A stretch of 64,000 nucleotides of DNA from contig NZ_JACIEU010000004.1 of the NCBI RefSeq assembly GCF_014197035.1, positions 62,001 through 126,000 of the forward strand, written 5' to 3'. Made by a program: the position numbers and the translations under genes. This document shows, one piece after another, positions 24,033 to 33,260 of the stretch (its first letter is position 1; each line of letters opens with the position of its first letter). The notes under the pieces were generated by a model. The model searched no databases, had not been told where the DNA came from, and worked only from the letters and a program-made list of their open reading frames with translations. This DNA comes from Sphingobium scionense (GTDB taxonomy: Bacteria > Pseudomonadota > Alphaproteobacteria > Sphingomonadales > Sphingomonadaceae).

Positions 24033-24388
24033 CGACGGGCGGCAATCTCGGCGCCTTCCCGCAGCAACGGTCCCAATTGCCAGAAGTCCTGCAGATGCGG
24101 CGCCTCTGGCGGTGCATCGCGATCCCAGCCATAATCATGGCGTAGCCGCCCAACCTGTCCCATGGCCAGCGCTTCAGCGGCAGACAGACCCGGTTCGCCC
24201 TCCTGCTCGGGCGCGACATAGAGGGCATCGGCCGGGCAATAAAGCTCGCACATGAAGCAGGTCTGACACTGATCCAGCCGTGCGATCAGTGGCACGCCAT
24301 CGGTTCCGGCGTCGAAGACATGGGTGGGACAGGCCGCAACGCAGGCCTGGCAACCGGTGCAGCGCTCCGCGAATATCTGCGCGATCAT
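23996..24388 (-). CDS. Ferredoxin with two [4Fe-4S] clusters
   Basis: A 130-residue protein with two complete cluster motifs: C10-x2-C13-x2-C16-x3-C20-P (CTGCQACVAACP) and C41-x2-C44-x2-C47-x3-C51-P (CQTCFMCELYCP). A C-terminal tail of about 75 residues (LRHDYGWDRDAPPEAPHLQDFWQLG) has no obvious domain and may dock to the flavoprotein. The ATG at 24388 overlaps the flavoprotein stop by 4 bases; the longer frame to 24559 lies inside that gene. The pair looks like the AprBA / fumarate-reductase arrangement, with the ferredoxin passing electrons to or from FAD. Confidence 0.88.
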   Translation of the reverse strand: MIAQIFAERCTGCQACVAACPTHVFDAGTDGVPLIARLDQCQTCFMCELYCPADALYVAPEQEGEPGLSAAEALAMGQVGRLRHDYGWDRDAPPEAPHLQDFWQLGPLLREGAEIAARRYAKRKAAFEDG

Positions 24389-25980
24389 GCGGCGATCTCC
24401 TGCGCCGCGCCCCGTTCCGGACGGGTCCAGACGCGATCCAGTCCTGCGACGAGCAAGCGGCTCTGCTGCGCCGGATCGGTCCCGGGCCGGTCTATGCGCA
24501 TATGCATGCCGCGACTTTCGTCGCGCGTCAGTGCCGCCGCCAGAATCCAGCGCGCGCATGCCGCCATCGCCGCATGTTCGCGCAGGGCCACCGCGCCTCC
24601 CCCTTCCGCGTGGCCATGATCCGCGATCGTGCGCCAGATTGCCTCGACCGCGTCCCGATGCCGCACGAGCTTGTCCCCGCTGCGCCAGAGCGCCGCATCA
24701 TAGCCAATGGTGGCGGCCTGGATGACCGGCAGCCCCTCGCGGGCGTCGGGAAGCCGTGCCGTGGAAGCGGGGCGCAGGCCTGCCGTGCCGGCCGCCTTTA
24801 CCGGCGCATCACGTCGTCGTCCGGCCCCGCGCGCATGGGCCGCCGCAGCCGCGCCGGCGATCCGGCCGGAGGTCAGCGCCCAGGCGGCATTTTGCGCGCC
24901 GCCGCCGCTCGTCGCCCCGGCGACCAGTTCGCGCGTCGCGCTGTCACCCGCCGCATAGAGATTGGCGACGCTCGTCTCGCAGCCGTCGCCGACGATCTGC
25001 AACCCGCCGGTGCCGCGGACGGTGCCTTCGCCGAATATCCGCACCGGGAAGCGATCGCGGAACAGATCGATCCGCTTGCGCTCGAACGGCGCGAGCGATG
25101 CGGGCTGGATGCGGCGCAAGCCCCGCTTGAGGGCGTCGGGCGCGTCGGACAGGTCGGCCAGTACCGGTCCAGTCTCCAGCGCGCGGGCCAGCGCGCGCAG
25201 ATGCGCCGCTTCCCCGCTCATCGGTGGCGGCACATCCAATTCGCGGCCTTCAGTATCAAAGAAGCGGGCGGCGAAATAGGGCAGCGTCCGGGTCGAATTC
25301 CAGGCCGGCGAGAGGGAATAGGATACGGAGAATTCCATGCCCGATAGCACCGCGCCGGCCTCCGCCGCCATCAGCAATCCATCGCCGCTATTGCCATGGC
25401 TACCGATCAGCCCGGACCGGAAGGCGCAACCGCCGGTCGCGATCACGACCGCGCCCGCGCGCACTGTCCAGGTCTGTTGCTTTAGCCGCGCATAGCCCGC
25501 TGCCCCCGCCACCGCTCCATCGGCATGCAGTAGCAATTCCAGCGATGGATGATGATCCAATATGGTGACACCGGCATCCTGCGCAAAGCGGCGCAGGGCA
25601 CGCATATATTCGGGACCGCGCACGCCGGAATAGAAGGTGCCGCCCTTGCCATCGCCGGCGAAGGGATAATAGCCCGCCAGTTGCGGCAAGGCGCGCCAGG
25701 TCTCATCAATGATACGCGCCATCCAGTCCCGTTCGGCGAGGCCGAAGCTGCGGGCGTAACGCTCCTCGATCGCAGTTTCTCGCCGTCCCGGTTCCGGCGC
25801 GACCCACCAATGATTGGGACCACCGGTCGCCGTGACGCCGCTGGTCCCGACAAAGCCCTTGTCCACCAGCAGCACCTCGACGCCAGCCTGTGCTGCCATG
25901 ATCGCCGCCCAGCAGGCGGCCATGCCGCCGCCGATGATCAGCACATCGGCGCTGCGCGTGATCGGCGCGGCTTCGCTCAT
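24385..25980 (-). CDS. FAD-binding oxidoreductase of the fumarate-reductase/AprA fold
   Basis: A 531-residue flavoprotein. The FAD dinucleotide motif is VLIIGGGMAACWAA (about 13-26), followed by VDKGFVGTSGVTATGGPNHWW, an internal VVIATGG, and the late FAD segment LYAAGDSATRELVAGATSGGG. The FAD_binding_2 fold is shared by succinate dehydrogenase, fumarate reductase, aspartate oxidase and adenylylsulfate reductase; I cannot assign one. The C-terminus carries a helical region as in those enzymes. Genes overlap by 4 bases on both sides (monooxygenase upstream, ferredoxin downstream), so the three are one operon. An electron-transfer role in sulfur-compound reduction or oxidation is inferred. Confidence 0.85.
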   Translation of the reverse strand: MSEAAPITRSADVLIIGGGMAACWAAIMAAQAGVEVLLVDKGFVGTSGVTATGGPNHWWVAPEPGRRETAIEERYARSFGLAERDWMARIIDETWRALPQLAGYYPFAGDGKGGTFYSGVRGPEYMRALRRFAQDAGVTILDHHPSLELLLHADGAVAGAAGYARLKQQTWTVRAGAVVIATGGCAFRSGLIGSHGNSGDGLLMAAEAGAVLSGMEFSVSYSLSPAWNSTRTLPYFAARFFDTEGRELDVPPPMSGEAAHLRALARALETGPVLADLSDAPDALKRGLRRIQPASLAPFERKRIDLFRDRFPVRIFGEGTVRGTGGLQIVGDGCETSVANLYAAGDSATRELVAGATSGGGAQNAAWALTSGRIAGAAAAAHARGAGRRRDAPVKAAGTAGLRPASTARLPDAREGLPVIQAATIGYDAALWRSGDKLVRHRDAVEAIWRTIADHGHAEGGGAVALREHAAMAACARWILAAALTRDESRGMHMRIDRPGTDPAQQSRLLVAGLDRVWTRPERGAAQEIAA

Positions 25981-27329
25981 TCGGCGGCAACAGCGGCGGG
26001 CGAGGGCAGGATGGCGCCGTGGCGGTTTTCCGGCACCGACAGGCCAAGATGGCCGCGCAGCGTGTCATGCGCATATTCGGTACGGAACAGGCCCCGCGCC
26101 TGCAGGATCGGCACCACGTCCTCACGGAAGCGGCGGAACGGTTCGGGCCGGGTTACCTGTAGCAGGAAGCCATCGACGGCCCCTTCCCTGAACCAGCGCT
26201 CGATCTCGTTCGCGACCGTTTCGGGCGAGCCGATGAACTGGGATCGCCAGTCGCCAAAGCGATAAGCCGCCTGGCGCAGCGTCAGGCTCTCATCCCGCGC
26301 TGTCCGGATAATCCGCTCGGCCTGTCCCTTATAGCTGTTGAGAGTGACACCGCTCAGGTCGGGAAACGGCTCGTCCAGTCCATATTGGGCGAAGTCGTGA
26401 TAGTTGAACGCACGGCCGAGTTGCACCAGCAGCTTGCCAAGGTCGAGCGCGCCCCGGCCCGCGGCATCGATCGCCCGGGCCTCCTCATCGCTGTCAGCAA
26501 TGATCGGCGTCAGACCCGCGAGAATCTTGATATGGTCGGGATCGCGCCCGATCGCCGTGGCGCGTGCCTTGAGGTCCGCATAATAGGCTCGCGCGCTGTC
26601 GAAATCCGCGCCGATGGTGAAGATGCCCTCAGCGACCTGCGCGCCCAGCTTGCGGCCTTCGTCGCTGTCGCCGGCCTGGAAGATGACCGGCTGCCCCTGC
26701 CGCGAACGGCTGAGCGCCAGCGGTCCTGCGACCGAGAAATGCGCGCCCTTGTGATCGAGCCGATGCTGCTTGGCCTTGTCGAGGAAGATGCCGCTTGCCC
26801 GATCGCGCGGAAAGGCATCATCCTCATAACTGTCCCACAGCCCCTGTACGACATCGACGAACTCGCGGGCACGCGCATAGCGCACGCCATGGTCGAAATG
26901 CTCGGTCCGGCCATAATTGCGCGCCGCGCCTTCAAGACCCGTCGTGACCACGTTCCAGCCGGCCCGGCCATGGCTGATATGATCGAGCGAGCCGAACTGG
27001 CGCGCGACATTATAGGGCTCCCAATAGGAGGTGGTGAGCGTGCCGACGAGGCCGATGCGCGACGTCGAGGCGGCGACCGCCGACAGCAGCGTCAGCGGCT
27101 CCAGCCGATTGAGAAAATGCGGTGCCGTATCGGGCGTGATATAGGGGGAATCGACGATGAAGACGAGGTCGAAGGCCGCCGTCTCAGCGAGCCGCGCCTG
27201 ATCGATATACCAGCCGATATCGATGCTGGCGTCGCCCGGCAGATCGGGATCGAGCCAGCTCGACTGGTTGGCGCCCACGCCCTCCAGGATCGCGCCCAGA
27301 TGCAGTTGGCGGTGTGTTTGGTCGGCCAT
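25977..27329 (-). CDS. LLM-class flavin-dependent monooxygenase (NtaA/SnaA/DszA type), second copy
   Basis: A 450-residue TIM-barrel oxygenase in the same family as the protein at 17920 but clearly divergent from it. Motifs: LHLGAILEGVGANQSSWLDP, ISHGRAGWNVVTTGLEGAARNYGR, VDVVQGLWDSYEDDAFPRD, HKGAHFSVAGPL and the C-terminal GRE-like FREGAVDGFLLQV. Three ATGs lie in a row; GGGAG sits 6 bases before the third (27329), which I chose (27335 is the alternative). Upstream of it, minus-strand GAGAAGCTCTC near 27385-27395 is a short inverted repeat. First gene of the operon with the flavoprotein and ferredoxin. The flavin reductase is not in view. Confidence 0.88.
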   Translation of the reverse strand: MADQTHRQLHLGAILEGVGANQSSWLDPDLPGDASIDIGWYIDQARLAETAAFDLVFIVDSPYITPDTAPHFLNRLEPLTLLSAVAASTSRIGLVGTLTTSYWEPYNVARQFGSLDHISHGRAGWNVVTTGLEGAARNYGRTEHFDHGVRYARAREFVDVVQGLWDSYEDDAFPRDRASGIFLDKAKQHRLDHKGAHFSVAGPLALSRSRQGQPVIFQAGDSDEGRKLGAQVAEGIFTIGADFDSARAYYADLKARATAIGRDPDHIKILAGLTPIIADSDEEARAIDAAGRGALDLGKLLVQLGRAFNYHDFAQYGLDEPFPDLSGVTLNSYKGQAERIIRTARDESLTLRQAAYRFGDWRSQFIGSPETVANEIERWFREGAVDGFLLQVTRPEPFRRFREDVVPILQARGLFRTEYAHDTLRGHLGLSVPENRHGAILPSPAAVAAE

Positions 27330-27611
27330 CATCATCTCCCTTGGATGCGATGACCGTAACCGTGCAGGTCGCGCCCGAATAACGAGAGCTTCTCATAGGC
27401 TGTCATGAAAGGCTGATGGACGGCCCACGGAAAACATTCGCGGCCATCGACATGGCGGATTATGGGCTCGCGCTCGCCATTTTCGAACGGGCCTCCAAGT
27501 GCCTAGTTGTTTAGTCCCAGTATGTGATGGTCCGTTCCTCGACGTGCTAGAATCTCTGTCGAACGGATTGGATAGGGTGATTGCCATCCACCAGTTCTCT
27601 GGGGCCGTGCT

Positions 27612-28012
27612 TCAGAAGGGTATGCCGAACTGCTCAAGTTCATCGAGCGACCACTTGGCGTCTGGCCCGTTTCGAGCGAGGAAGCTCCACGCCTCAGCAT
27701 GGATGGAGTTTGTGGTGGCGTGATCGCTGGCTGGCGCGCCTCTCCCGGCCTGATCCTCAAGTATCCGCTGCAATTGTCAGCGCATCCGTCGCTGAAAACG
27801 CGCTTGAGCTTGTCGGAGCCCATACCCGACGACTGACCATATGCCATGCGTAATGTCTCGACTGCCGTTCCCAAGCGGAGAGCAATAGAGCGGGCGGAAC
27901 TAAAATTTCCGGTACGCAATGGTAACGACAGCATTAGGCGCGTGCCTGCAACCGTGATCTTTTTTCGCCAATAAAAGGTGCCGCCCCGCAGCGCCACGTT
28001 CGGAAATCCCAT
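27612..28012 (-). pseudogene. Tyrosine-recombinase (integrase) N-terminal remnant, frameshifted
   Basis: The first 75 codons from ATG 28012 read like the N-terminus of DUF6538-type integrases (GGTFYWRKKITVAGTR, LSLPLRTGNFSSARSIALRL). Near 27785 the frame is lost; the continuation is found in another frame as QLQRILEDQAGRGAPA... WSFLARNGPDAKWSLDELE, ending with TGA at 27612. So there is a frameshift, the core-binding part is short, and no catalytic domain (Arg...His-x2-Arg...Tyr) remains. A possible RBS (GGTGG) precedes the ATG. It lies 86 bases beyond the 3' end of tRNA-Pro, the usual place for an island integrase. Family assignment is by pattern only. Confidence 0.6.
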
Positions 28013-28097
28013 TCCGCCACCTTAAGGGGTACAACCGTGCGTACAATCATCCCACCCCATGAAGGTTGAGGCGTAAAATCAATAACTCATAGGAATT

Positions 28098-28174
<77 letters not shown>

Positions 28175-28221
28175 ATGCAGGCGCGCCTTAGCGGGGGAGT
28201 GTGCGCTTCGTCAATCCACCA

Positions 28222-28299
28222 TCAGTGAAAGAACAGCCACAAAAGTATGATAATGGGGATCGGCACGCCGATCAGCCACAGCAATATGCCCTTACCCAT
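28222..28299 (-). CDS. 25-residue hydrophobic membrane microprotein
   Basis: A frame of 25 codons starting [11 protein letters not shown], continuing through VPIPIIILL and ending WLFFH. It is preceded on the minus strand by AAGAAGGAGAG, an almost perfect Shine-Dalgarno about 8 bases before ATG. The peptide is one short membrane helix with a Gly-Lys N-terminus and a central Pro-x-Pro kink. Very similar short proteins occur in other proteobacteria as hypothetical proteins, to my knowledge without assigned function. It stands alone between tRNA-Pro and hutC. Confidence 0.6.
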   Translation of the reverse strand: MGKGILLWLIGVPIPIIILLWLFFH

Positions 28300-28366
28300 C
28301 GCAATTCTCTCCTTCTTTTAGCGTTCTATACAAACGCGGAAGGCCCGGAGAGGTTGCGCACGCAGG

Positions 28367-29086
28367 TCAGTTTCCGCCGCTGCCGGACGGTCCGAAGCGG
28401 GCAACCATGTCGTAAGCGTCGGCGAGAAAAACCTGGCGGACATAGGTGATCGGATCGCCGCCGCGCCAGGTATGGCGTTCGACGCACAAGCAGGGCGCGC
28501 CGGGCACGATGCCGAGCAAGGCCGCCTCCCCCCGCGTGGCGCCAACCGCCGAGATCCGGTTTTCCGCCTCGGTCCAAGGCACATGCTGCAACAGCCAGGT
28601 GCCCGGCGAGATGCTGTCGAAATCGCCATCAACGATCGCCGGCACAGCGCGGGTCGCGATCAGGCGATGCTCCACCGCCAGCGGCCGATCGTCCGCGCAA
28701 TGGATGCCGTCCAGTTCCAGCAGTTGCGCACCATTCGCCAGAGCGGCTTCCTTGTCCCGCCCCGCAATCGGGCCGCGCACCTGCCGCCGGGTCAGGCGAT
28801 AGCTGTGCCGCTGGCCGCGCTCGCCGAGTTGGACGGCAAGATCGGGTATGTCCAGCACCATCGAATGAAAGCGCGGCCGGGCGACGAAGCTGCCCGCCTT
28901 CTTGCGCCGCTCGACCAGGCCGGCCGATTGCAGCGCCGACAGCGCCTTGTTCACGGTCATGCGCGAACAGCCATGTTCCTGCATCAACTCCTGCTCGGTC
29001 GGCAGGCGGTCGCCCGGCGCCAGCATGCCGGCCAGGATGCGGGCCTCGAAATCGGCGCGGATCTTTTCGTGCAGCGGCTGTTTCAC
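28367..29086 (-). CDS. hutC: Histidine utilisation repressor, GntR/HutC family
   Basis: A 239-residue regulator: an N-terminal winged helix (about 1-70; PTEQELMQEHGCSRMTVNKALSALQSAGLVERRKKAGSFVA) and a C-terminal UTRA ligand domain (about 90-235; LLELDGIHCADDRPLAVEHRLI). HutC represses hut genes and is released by urocanate. The ATG overlaps the hutF stop (ATGA), so repressor and HutF are co-transcribed, giving autoregulation from the hutF/hutI intergenic operator. Confidence 0.92.
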   Translation of the reverse strand: MKQPLHEKIRADFEARILAGMLAPGDRLPTEQELMQEHGCSRMTVNKALSALQSAGLVERRKKAGSFVARPRFHSMVLDIPDLAVQLGERGQRHSYRLTRRQVRGPIAGRDKEAALANGAQLLELDGIHCADDRPLAVEHRLIATRAVPAIVDGDFDSISPGTWLLQHVPWTEAENRISAVGATRGEAALLGIVPGAPCLCVERHTWRGGDPITYVRQVFLADAYDMVARFGPSGSGGN

Positions 29087-30438
29087 GCGGTCAGTTTCTC
29101 CAGCGTCCGGCGATAACGGGTGGCGATGGCGTCGCGGGCGCGATGCCGCCCGCCGCTTACCATCTGCGCGCCGCGACGCCAGACCGTATCGATCGCCTCG
29201 CGCCCGGCGCCGAAGATCAGGCCGTCGAGCAGGCGCTCAACCGGGCGATAGGCGAGCGACGGGTGGGCAAGGTCCAGTGTGACGAAATCAGCCGACGCGC
29301 CAGCGCGCAGCCCGGCTACGACACCCAGCGCCTGCGCGCCGCCTGCTACCGCCTCACGATAAAGACGATCGCCGGTCGATACGCCCGCTTCGCGCGCCAG
29401 CACATTGCGCTGCTGCAAGCCGAGGCGCTGGCCATATTCGAGAAGGCGCAACTCCTCGGTGGCATCAATGCGGACATTGGAATCACTGCCGACGCCATAG
29501 ACGCCGCCGGCGTCGAGGAAAGGTTCGGCCGGGAAGATGCCGTCGCCCAGATTGGCCTCGGTGATCGGACAAAGCCCGGCCACCGCACCGCTCGCCGCCA
29601 TTGCCCGCGCCTCATCCTCGGTCATGTGCGTCGCATGGACCAGGCACCAGCGGATGCCGACCGGCGCATGATCCAGCAGCCATTCGACCGGCCGCTGACC
29701 GCACCAGGCGATGCAGTCGGTCACTTCCTTCTGCTGCTCGGCGATATGGATATGGACCGGATTATGGCCCGCGATCCGGGCGAGCAGCGCCAATTCGTCG
29801 GGCGCGACCGCGCGCAGGCTGTGCGGCGCGACGCCAACGACGGCATCGGGCAGGTTCCGCGCACCCGTGATCGCCGCCTCACGCAACCGGGCGAAGCCGT
29901 CCAGATCATGGGTGAAACGCCGTTGGCCCTCGCTCGGCGGCTGGGCGCCAAAGCCAGACCAGGCGTAGAAGACCGGCAACAGCGTCAGGCCGATGCCGCT
30001 TTCCGCCGCTGCTGCCATGATCGCCAGGCTGGTCTCCGCCGGGTTCGCATAGGGCGCGCCATCCGGGGCGTGATGCAGATAGTGAAATTCGCCGACGCGG
30101 GTGAAGCCGCTTTCGATCATCTCGACATAGGCCAGCGCCGCGATCGCCGCGATATCGTCCGGGTCCATGCGGTGGACGAAGCGATACATGAGGTCGCGCC
30201 AGGTCCAGAAACTGTCGCCCGCCGGGCCGCGCACCTCGGCCAGCCCCGCCATCGCCCGCTGGAAGGCATGGCTGTGCAGATTGGGCAGGCCCGGCAGCGC
30301 GACGGCGTGACGGATATCCTGTTCCTGCGGGGTGGAGCCTTGCTCGATCGATGCGATCGCGCCGTCATGCAGCACCATCCGGACGTCCCGCGCCCACCCC
30401 TCCGGCAGCAACGCATGGTCGAAAAACAGGGACGTCAT
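29083..30438 (-). CDS. hutF: Formimidoylglutamate deiminase
   Basis: A 451-residue amidohydrolase that converts N-formimino-L-glutamate to N-formyl-L-glutamate and ammonia. Metal site LPNLHSHAFQRAMAG (HxH), a later IHIAEQQKEV, and VGSDSNVRIDATEELRLLEYGQRL near the C-terminus are typical of HutF. The start MTSLFFDHALLPEGW at 30438 fits the family; the longer frame to 30492 runs through the promoter. Together with HutG as deformylase it defines the five-step histidine pathway, rather than the one using formiminoglutamase. Confidence 0.92.
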   Translation of the reverse strand: MTSLFFDHALLPEGWARDVRMVLHDGAIASIEQGSTPQEQDIRHAVALPGLPNLHSHAFQRAMAGLAEVRGPAGDSFWTWRDLMYRFVHRMDPDDIAAIAALAYVEMIESGFTRVGEFHYLHHAPDGAPYANPAETSLAIMAAAAESGIGLTLLPVFYAWSGFGAQPPSEGQRRFTHDLDGFARLREAAITGARNLPDAVVGVAPHSLRAVAPDELALLARIAGHNPVHIHIAEQQKEVTDCIAWCGQRPVEWLLDHAPVGIRWCLVHATHMTEDEARAMAASGAVAGLCPITEANLGDGIFPAEPFLDAGGVYGVGSDSNVRIDATEELRLLEYGQRLGLQQRNVLAREAGVSTGDRLYREAVAGGAQALGVVAGLRAGASADFVTLDLAHPSLAYRPVERLLDGLIFGAGREAIDTVWRRGAQMVSGGRHRARDAIATRYRRTLEKLTA

Positions 30439-30465
30439 AGACTGCAAATCTCCCGGACCGATATA

Positions 30466-30477
30466 ATGTCTATACAT
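30466..30477. promoter_or_regulatory. Probable HutC operator in the divergent hut control region
   Basis: ATGTCTATACAT is an almost symmetric 12-mer in an AT-rich part of the 90-base region between hutF and hutI. Placed between two divergent hut transcripts, and resembling the TGTATA...ACA-type sites of HutC relatives, it is a good repressor site candidate. TATAAT at 30462-30467 may be part of a promoter. Confidence 0.5.
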
Positions 30478-30528
30478 TAAATATCGAATCATGCAATCTG
30501 GGCGGGAGGCCGTGAAGGGAGGCTGGCG

Positions 30529-31734
30529 ATGACGATGATATGCGACCGGCTGTGGACCAACGCCCGGCTGGCAACGATGACCGGTACCGGGATCGGCGCT
30601 GTCGAGGACGGCGTAATCGCCGCGCGCGATGGCCGCATCGCCTACGCCGGTTCACGCGCCGATGCCCCTGCCTTCGCCCCCGTTGAGACAATCGACTGCG
30701 CCGGTCGCTGGATCACGCCGGGCCTGATCGATTGCCACACCCATCTGATCCATGGCGGCGATCGCGCCGCCGAGTTCGAACTGCGCCTAGCCGGCGCGTC
30801 TTATGAGGAGATCGCCCGAGCCGGCGGCGGCATCGTCTCGACCATGCGCGCCACCCGCGCGGCGAACGAGGCAGAACTGGTCACCAGCGCCCTGCCCCGG
30901 CTCGACGCGCTGATCGCCGAAGGCGCGGCCACCATCGAGGTGAAGTCCGGCTATGGCCTCGATCCCGAATCCGAGTTGCGCATGCTGCGCGCCGCGCGCC
31001 AACTGGGCCGCGAACGGCCGGTGCGGATCCTCACGACCTTCCTCGGCGCCCATGCCCTGCCGCCCGAATATGCCAGCGATGCCGATGCCTATATTGCGAT
31101 GCTGTGCGACGATTTGCTGCCCGCCGTCGCCGCCGAAGGGCTGGCCGATGCGGTCGACGCCTTTTGCGAGGGAATCGGCTTTTCACCGGCGCAGACCGAC
31201 CGACTGCTCAGCGCCGCGCGCGCGCTCGGGCTGCCGGTCAAGCTCCATGCCGAGCAGCTTTCCAACCTGCATGGCGCTGCGCTGGCTGCTCGCCATGGCG
31301 CGCTGTCGGCCGATCATCTGGAATATCTGGATGAGGACGGAATCGCCGCCATGGCCCGCGCCGGCACGGTCGCAACCTTGCTGCCGGGTGCCTATTATTT
31401 CGTGCGCGAGACGAAGCTGCCACCGATCGACGGGTTGCGCGGCGCGGGCGTGCCGATCGCGCTGGCGACCGATTGCAATCCCGGCACGTCGCCGCTCACC
31501 TCGCTGCTGCTGGTCATGAACATGGGCGCGACTTTGTTTCGCCTGACGGTCGACGAATGCCTGGCGGGCGTGACCCGCAACGCCGCGCGTGCGCTGGGCC
31601 TCGACAGGGACATCGGCACGCTGGAGGCCGGCAAGCACTGCGACCTTGCCATCTGGAACATAGAGCGCCCCGCCGAACTGGTTTATCGCATGGGGTATAA
31701 CCCGCTCCATGCCCGCATCTGGAGTGGTCAATGA
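30529..31734 (+). CDS. hutI: Imidazolonepropionase
   Basis: A 401-residue metal-dependent amidohydrolase, opening 4-imidazolone-5-propanoate to N-formiminoglutamate. Visible motifs are [22 protein letters not shown] (HxH metal ligands), [45 protein letters not shown] and [10 protein letters not shown] (metal Asp). GAGG and GGAGG-like purines upstream fit the ATG at 30529. It overlaps hutH by 4 bases (ATGA). Confidence 0.95.
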   Translation: MTMICDRLWTNARLATMTGTGIGAVEDGVIAARDGRIAYAGSRADAPAFAPVETIDCAGRWITPGLIDCHTHLIHGGDRAAEFELRLAGASYEEIARAGGGIVSTMRATRAANEAELVTSALPRLDALIAEGAATIEVKSGYGLDPESELRMLRAARQLGRERPVRILTTFLGAHALPPEYASDADAYIAMLCDDLLPAVAAEGLADAVDAFCEGIGFSPAQTDRLLSAARALGLPVKLHAEQLSNLHGAALAARHGALSADHLEYLDEDGIAAMARAGTVATLLPGAYYFVRETKLPPIDGLRGAGVPIALATDCNPGTSPLTSLLLVMNMGATLFRLTVDECLAGVTRNAARALGLDRDIGTLEAGKHCDLAIWNIERPAELVYRMGYNPLHARIWSGQ

Positions 31735-33260
31735 ACGATATCATCCTCGTCCCCGGCGACGCATCGCTGGCCGATTGGCGCGCCATCTATCGCGGCGCGA
31801 CGGCCCGGCTCGATGCGGGATCGGCGCCGCGCATTGCCGAGAGCGCGGCAGCGGTGGCGCGCATCCTGGCGAAGGGCGAGCCGGTCTATGGCATCAACAC
31901 CGGCTTCGGAAAGCTGGCGAGCGTGCGGATCGGCGATGAAGATCTCGCCACGCTCCAGCGCAATATCGTGCTCAGCCATGCCGCCGGGACCGGTGCCCCC
32001 TCCCCCGTGCCGGTCATCCGCCTGATGATGGCACTCAAGCTCGCGAGCTTGGGCCAGGGTGCATCAGGCGTACAGCCGCAGACCGTTGCTCTGCTTGAGG
32101 CGATGCTGGTTAAGGGCCTGACCCCCGTGGTGCCGTGCCAAGGATCGGTCGGCGCCAGCGGCGACCTGGCGCCCCTGTCGCATATGGCCGCCGCGATGAT
32201 CGGCGTAGGTGAAATCATGCTGGGCGAAGAGCGCCTGCCCGCCGCCGAGGTGCTGGGCCGCGTCGGCCTCGCCCCACTGGAGCTTGGCCCCAAGGAAGGG
32301 CTGGCGCTGCTCAACGGCACCCAATTCTCGACCGCCAATGCGCTCGCCGGCCTGTTCGAGGCGGAGACGCTGTTCCAGGCCGCCTTGGTCACCGGCGCAC
32401 TCTCGACCGAGGCCGCCAAGGGATCCGACACGCCCTTCGATCCGCGCATTCACGCGCTGCGCCGTCATGCCGGACAGATCCAGACCGCCGATGCGCTGCG
32501 CGGCCTGATGGCCGGATCGGCGATCCGCGCCAGCCATCTGAGCGGCGACGCACGGGTGCAGGATCCCTATTGCCTGCGCTGCCAGCCGCAGGTGATGGGC
32601 GCCGCACTCGACCTGCTGCGCCAGGCGGCTACCACGCTGGCCATCGAGGCCAATGGCGTGTCCGACAATCCGCTGATCTTCCCGGAAAGCGACGAGGCGC
32701 TGTCGGGCGGCAATTTCCATGCCGAGCCGGTCGCCTTCGCCGCCGACATGATCGCGCTCGCCATCTGCGAGATCGGATCGATCGCCGAGCGGCGCATCGC
32801 CATGCTGGTGGACCCCGCGCTGAGCGGCCTGCCCGCCTTCCTGACGCCGAAACCCGGCCTCAATTCCGGCTTCATGATCCCGCAGGTGACGGCCGCCGCG
32901 CTCGTCTCGGAGAACAAGCAGCGCGCCTATCCGGCCAGCGTGGATTCGATCCCGACCAGCGCCAATCAGGAGGATCATGTCTCCATGGCCGCCCATGGCG
33001 CGCGCCGCCTGCTCGACATGGCGGAAAATGCGACGGCGGTGATCGGCATTGAATTGCTGGCGGCGGTGCAAGGCATGGACTTTCACGCCCCGCTCACCTC
33101 CAGTGCCGCGTTGGAAGGGGCGCGCGCCTGCGTCCGGGATCAGGTGCCGCACCTGACCGACGACCGTCATTTCCATCCCGATATGGAAGCGGCCAACCGC
33201 ATCGTCCGCTCGGGCGCGCTGGCGGCGGCGGCCTGTCACGCCCTCCCGGTGCTGGGATGA
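31731..33260 (+). CDS. hutH: Histidine ammonia-lyase
   Basis: A 509-residue enzyme converting L-histidine to trans-urocanate and ammonia, the entry step of the pathway. The self-forming MIO cofactor triad Ala142-Ser143-Gly144 lies in [14 protein letters not shown]. Other family marks are [11 protein letters not shown] near the N-terminus, NGTQFSTA and [14 protein letters not shown]. Length is normal. Four-base overlaps on both sides place it in the middle of the hutIHGU operon. Confidence 0.96.
   Translation: MNDIILVPGDASLADWRAIYRGATARLDAGSAPRIAESAAAVARILAKGEPVYGINTGFGKLASVRIGDEDLATLQRNIVLSHAAGTGAPSPVPVIRLMMALKLASLGQGASGVQPQTVALLEAMLVKGLTPVVPCQGSVGASGDLAPLSHMAAAMIGVGEIMLGEERLPAAEVLGRVGLAPLELGPKEGLALLNGTQFSTANALAGLFEAETLFQAALVTGALSTEAAKGSDTPFDPRIHALRRHAGQIQTADALRGLMAGSAIRASHLSGDARVQDPYCLRCQPQVMGAALDLLRQAATTLAIEANGVSDNPLIFPESDEALSGGNFHAEPVAFAADMIALAICEIGSIAERRIAMLVDPALSGLPAFLTPKPGLNSGFMIPQVTAAALVSENKQRAYPASVDSIPTSANQEDHVSMAAHGARRLLDMAENATAVIGIELLAAVQGMDFHAPLTSSAALEGARACVRDQVPHLTDDRHFHPDMEAANRIVRSGALAAAACHALPVLG

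Noticed and set aside
27393..27587. 64-codon frame continuing past the integrase remnant
   Set aside because: It lies in the same register as the second remnant segment, but its translation has no recombinase features, so it was not added to the pseudogene.
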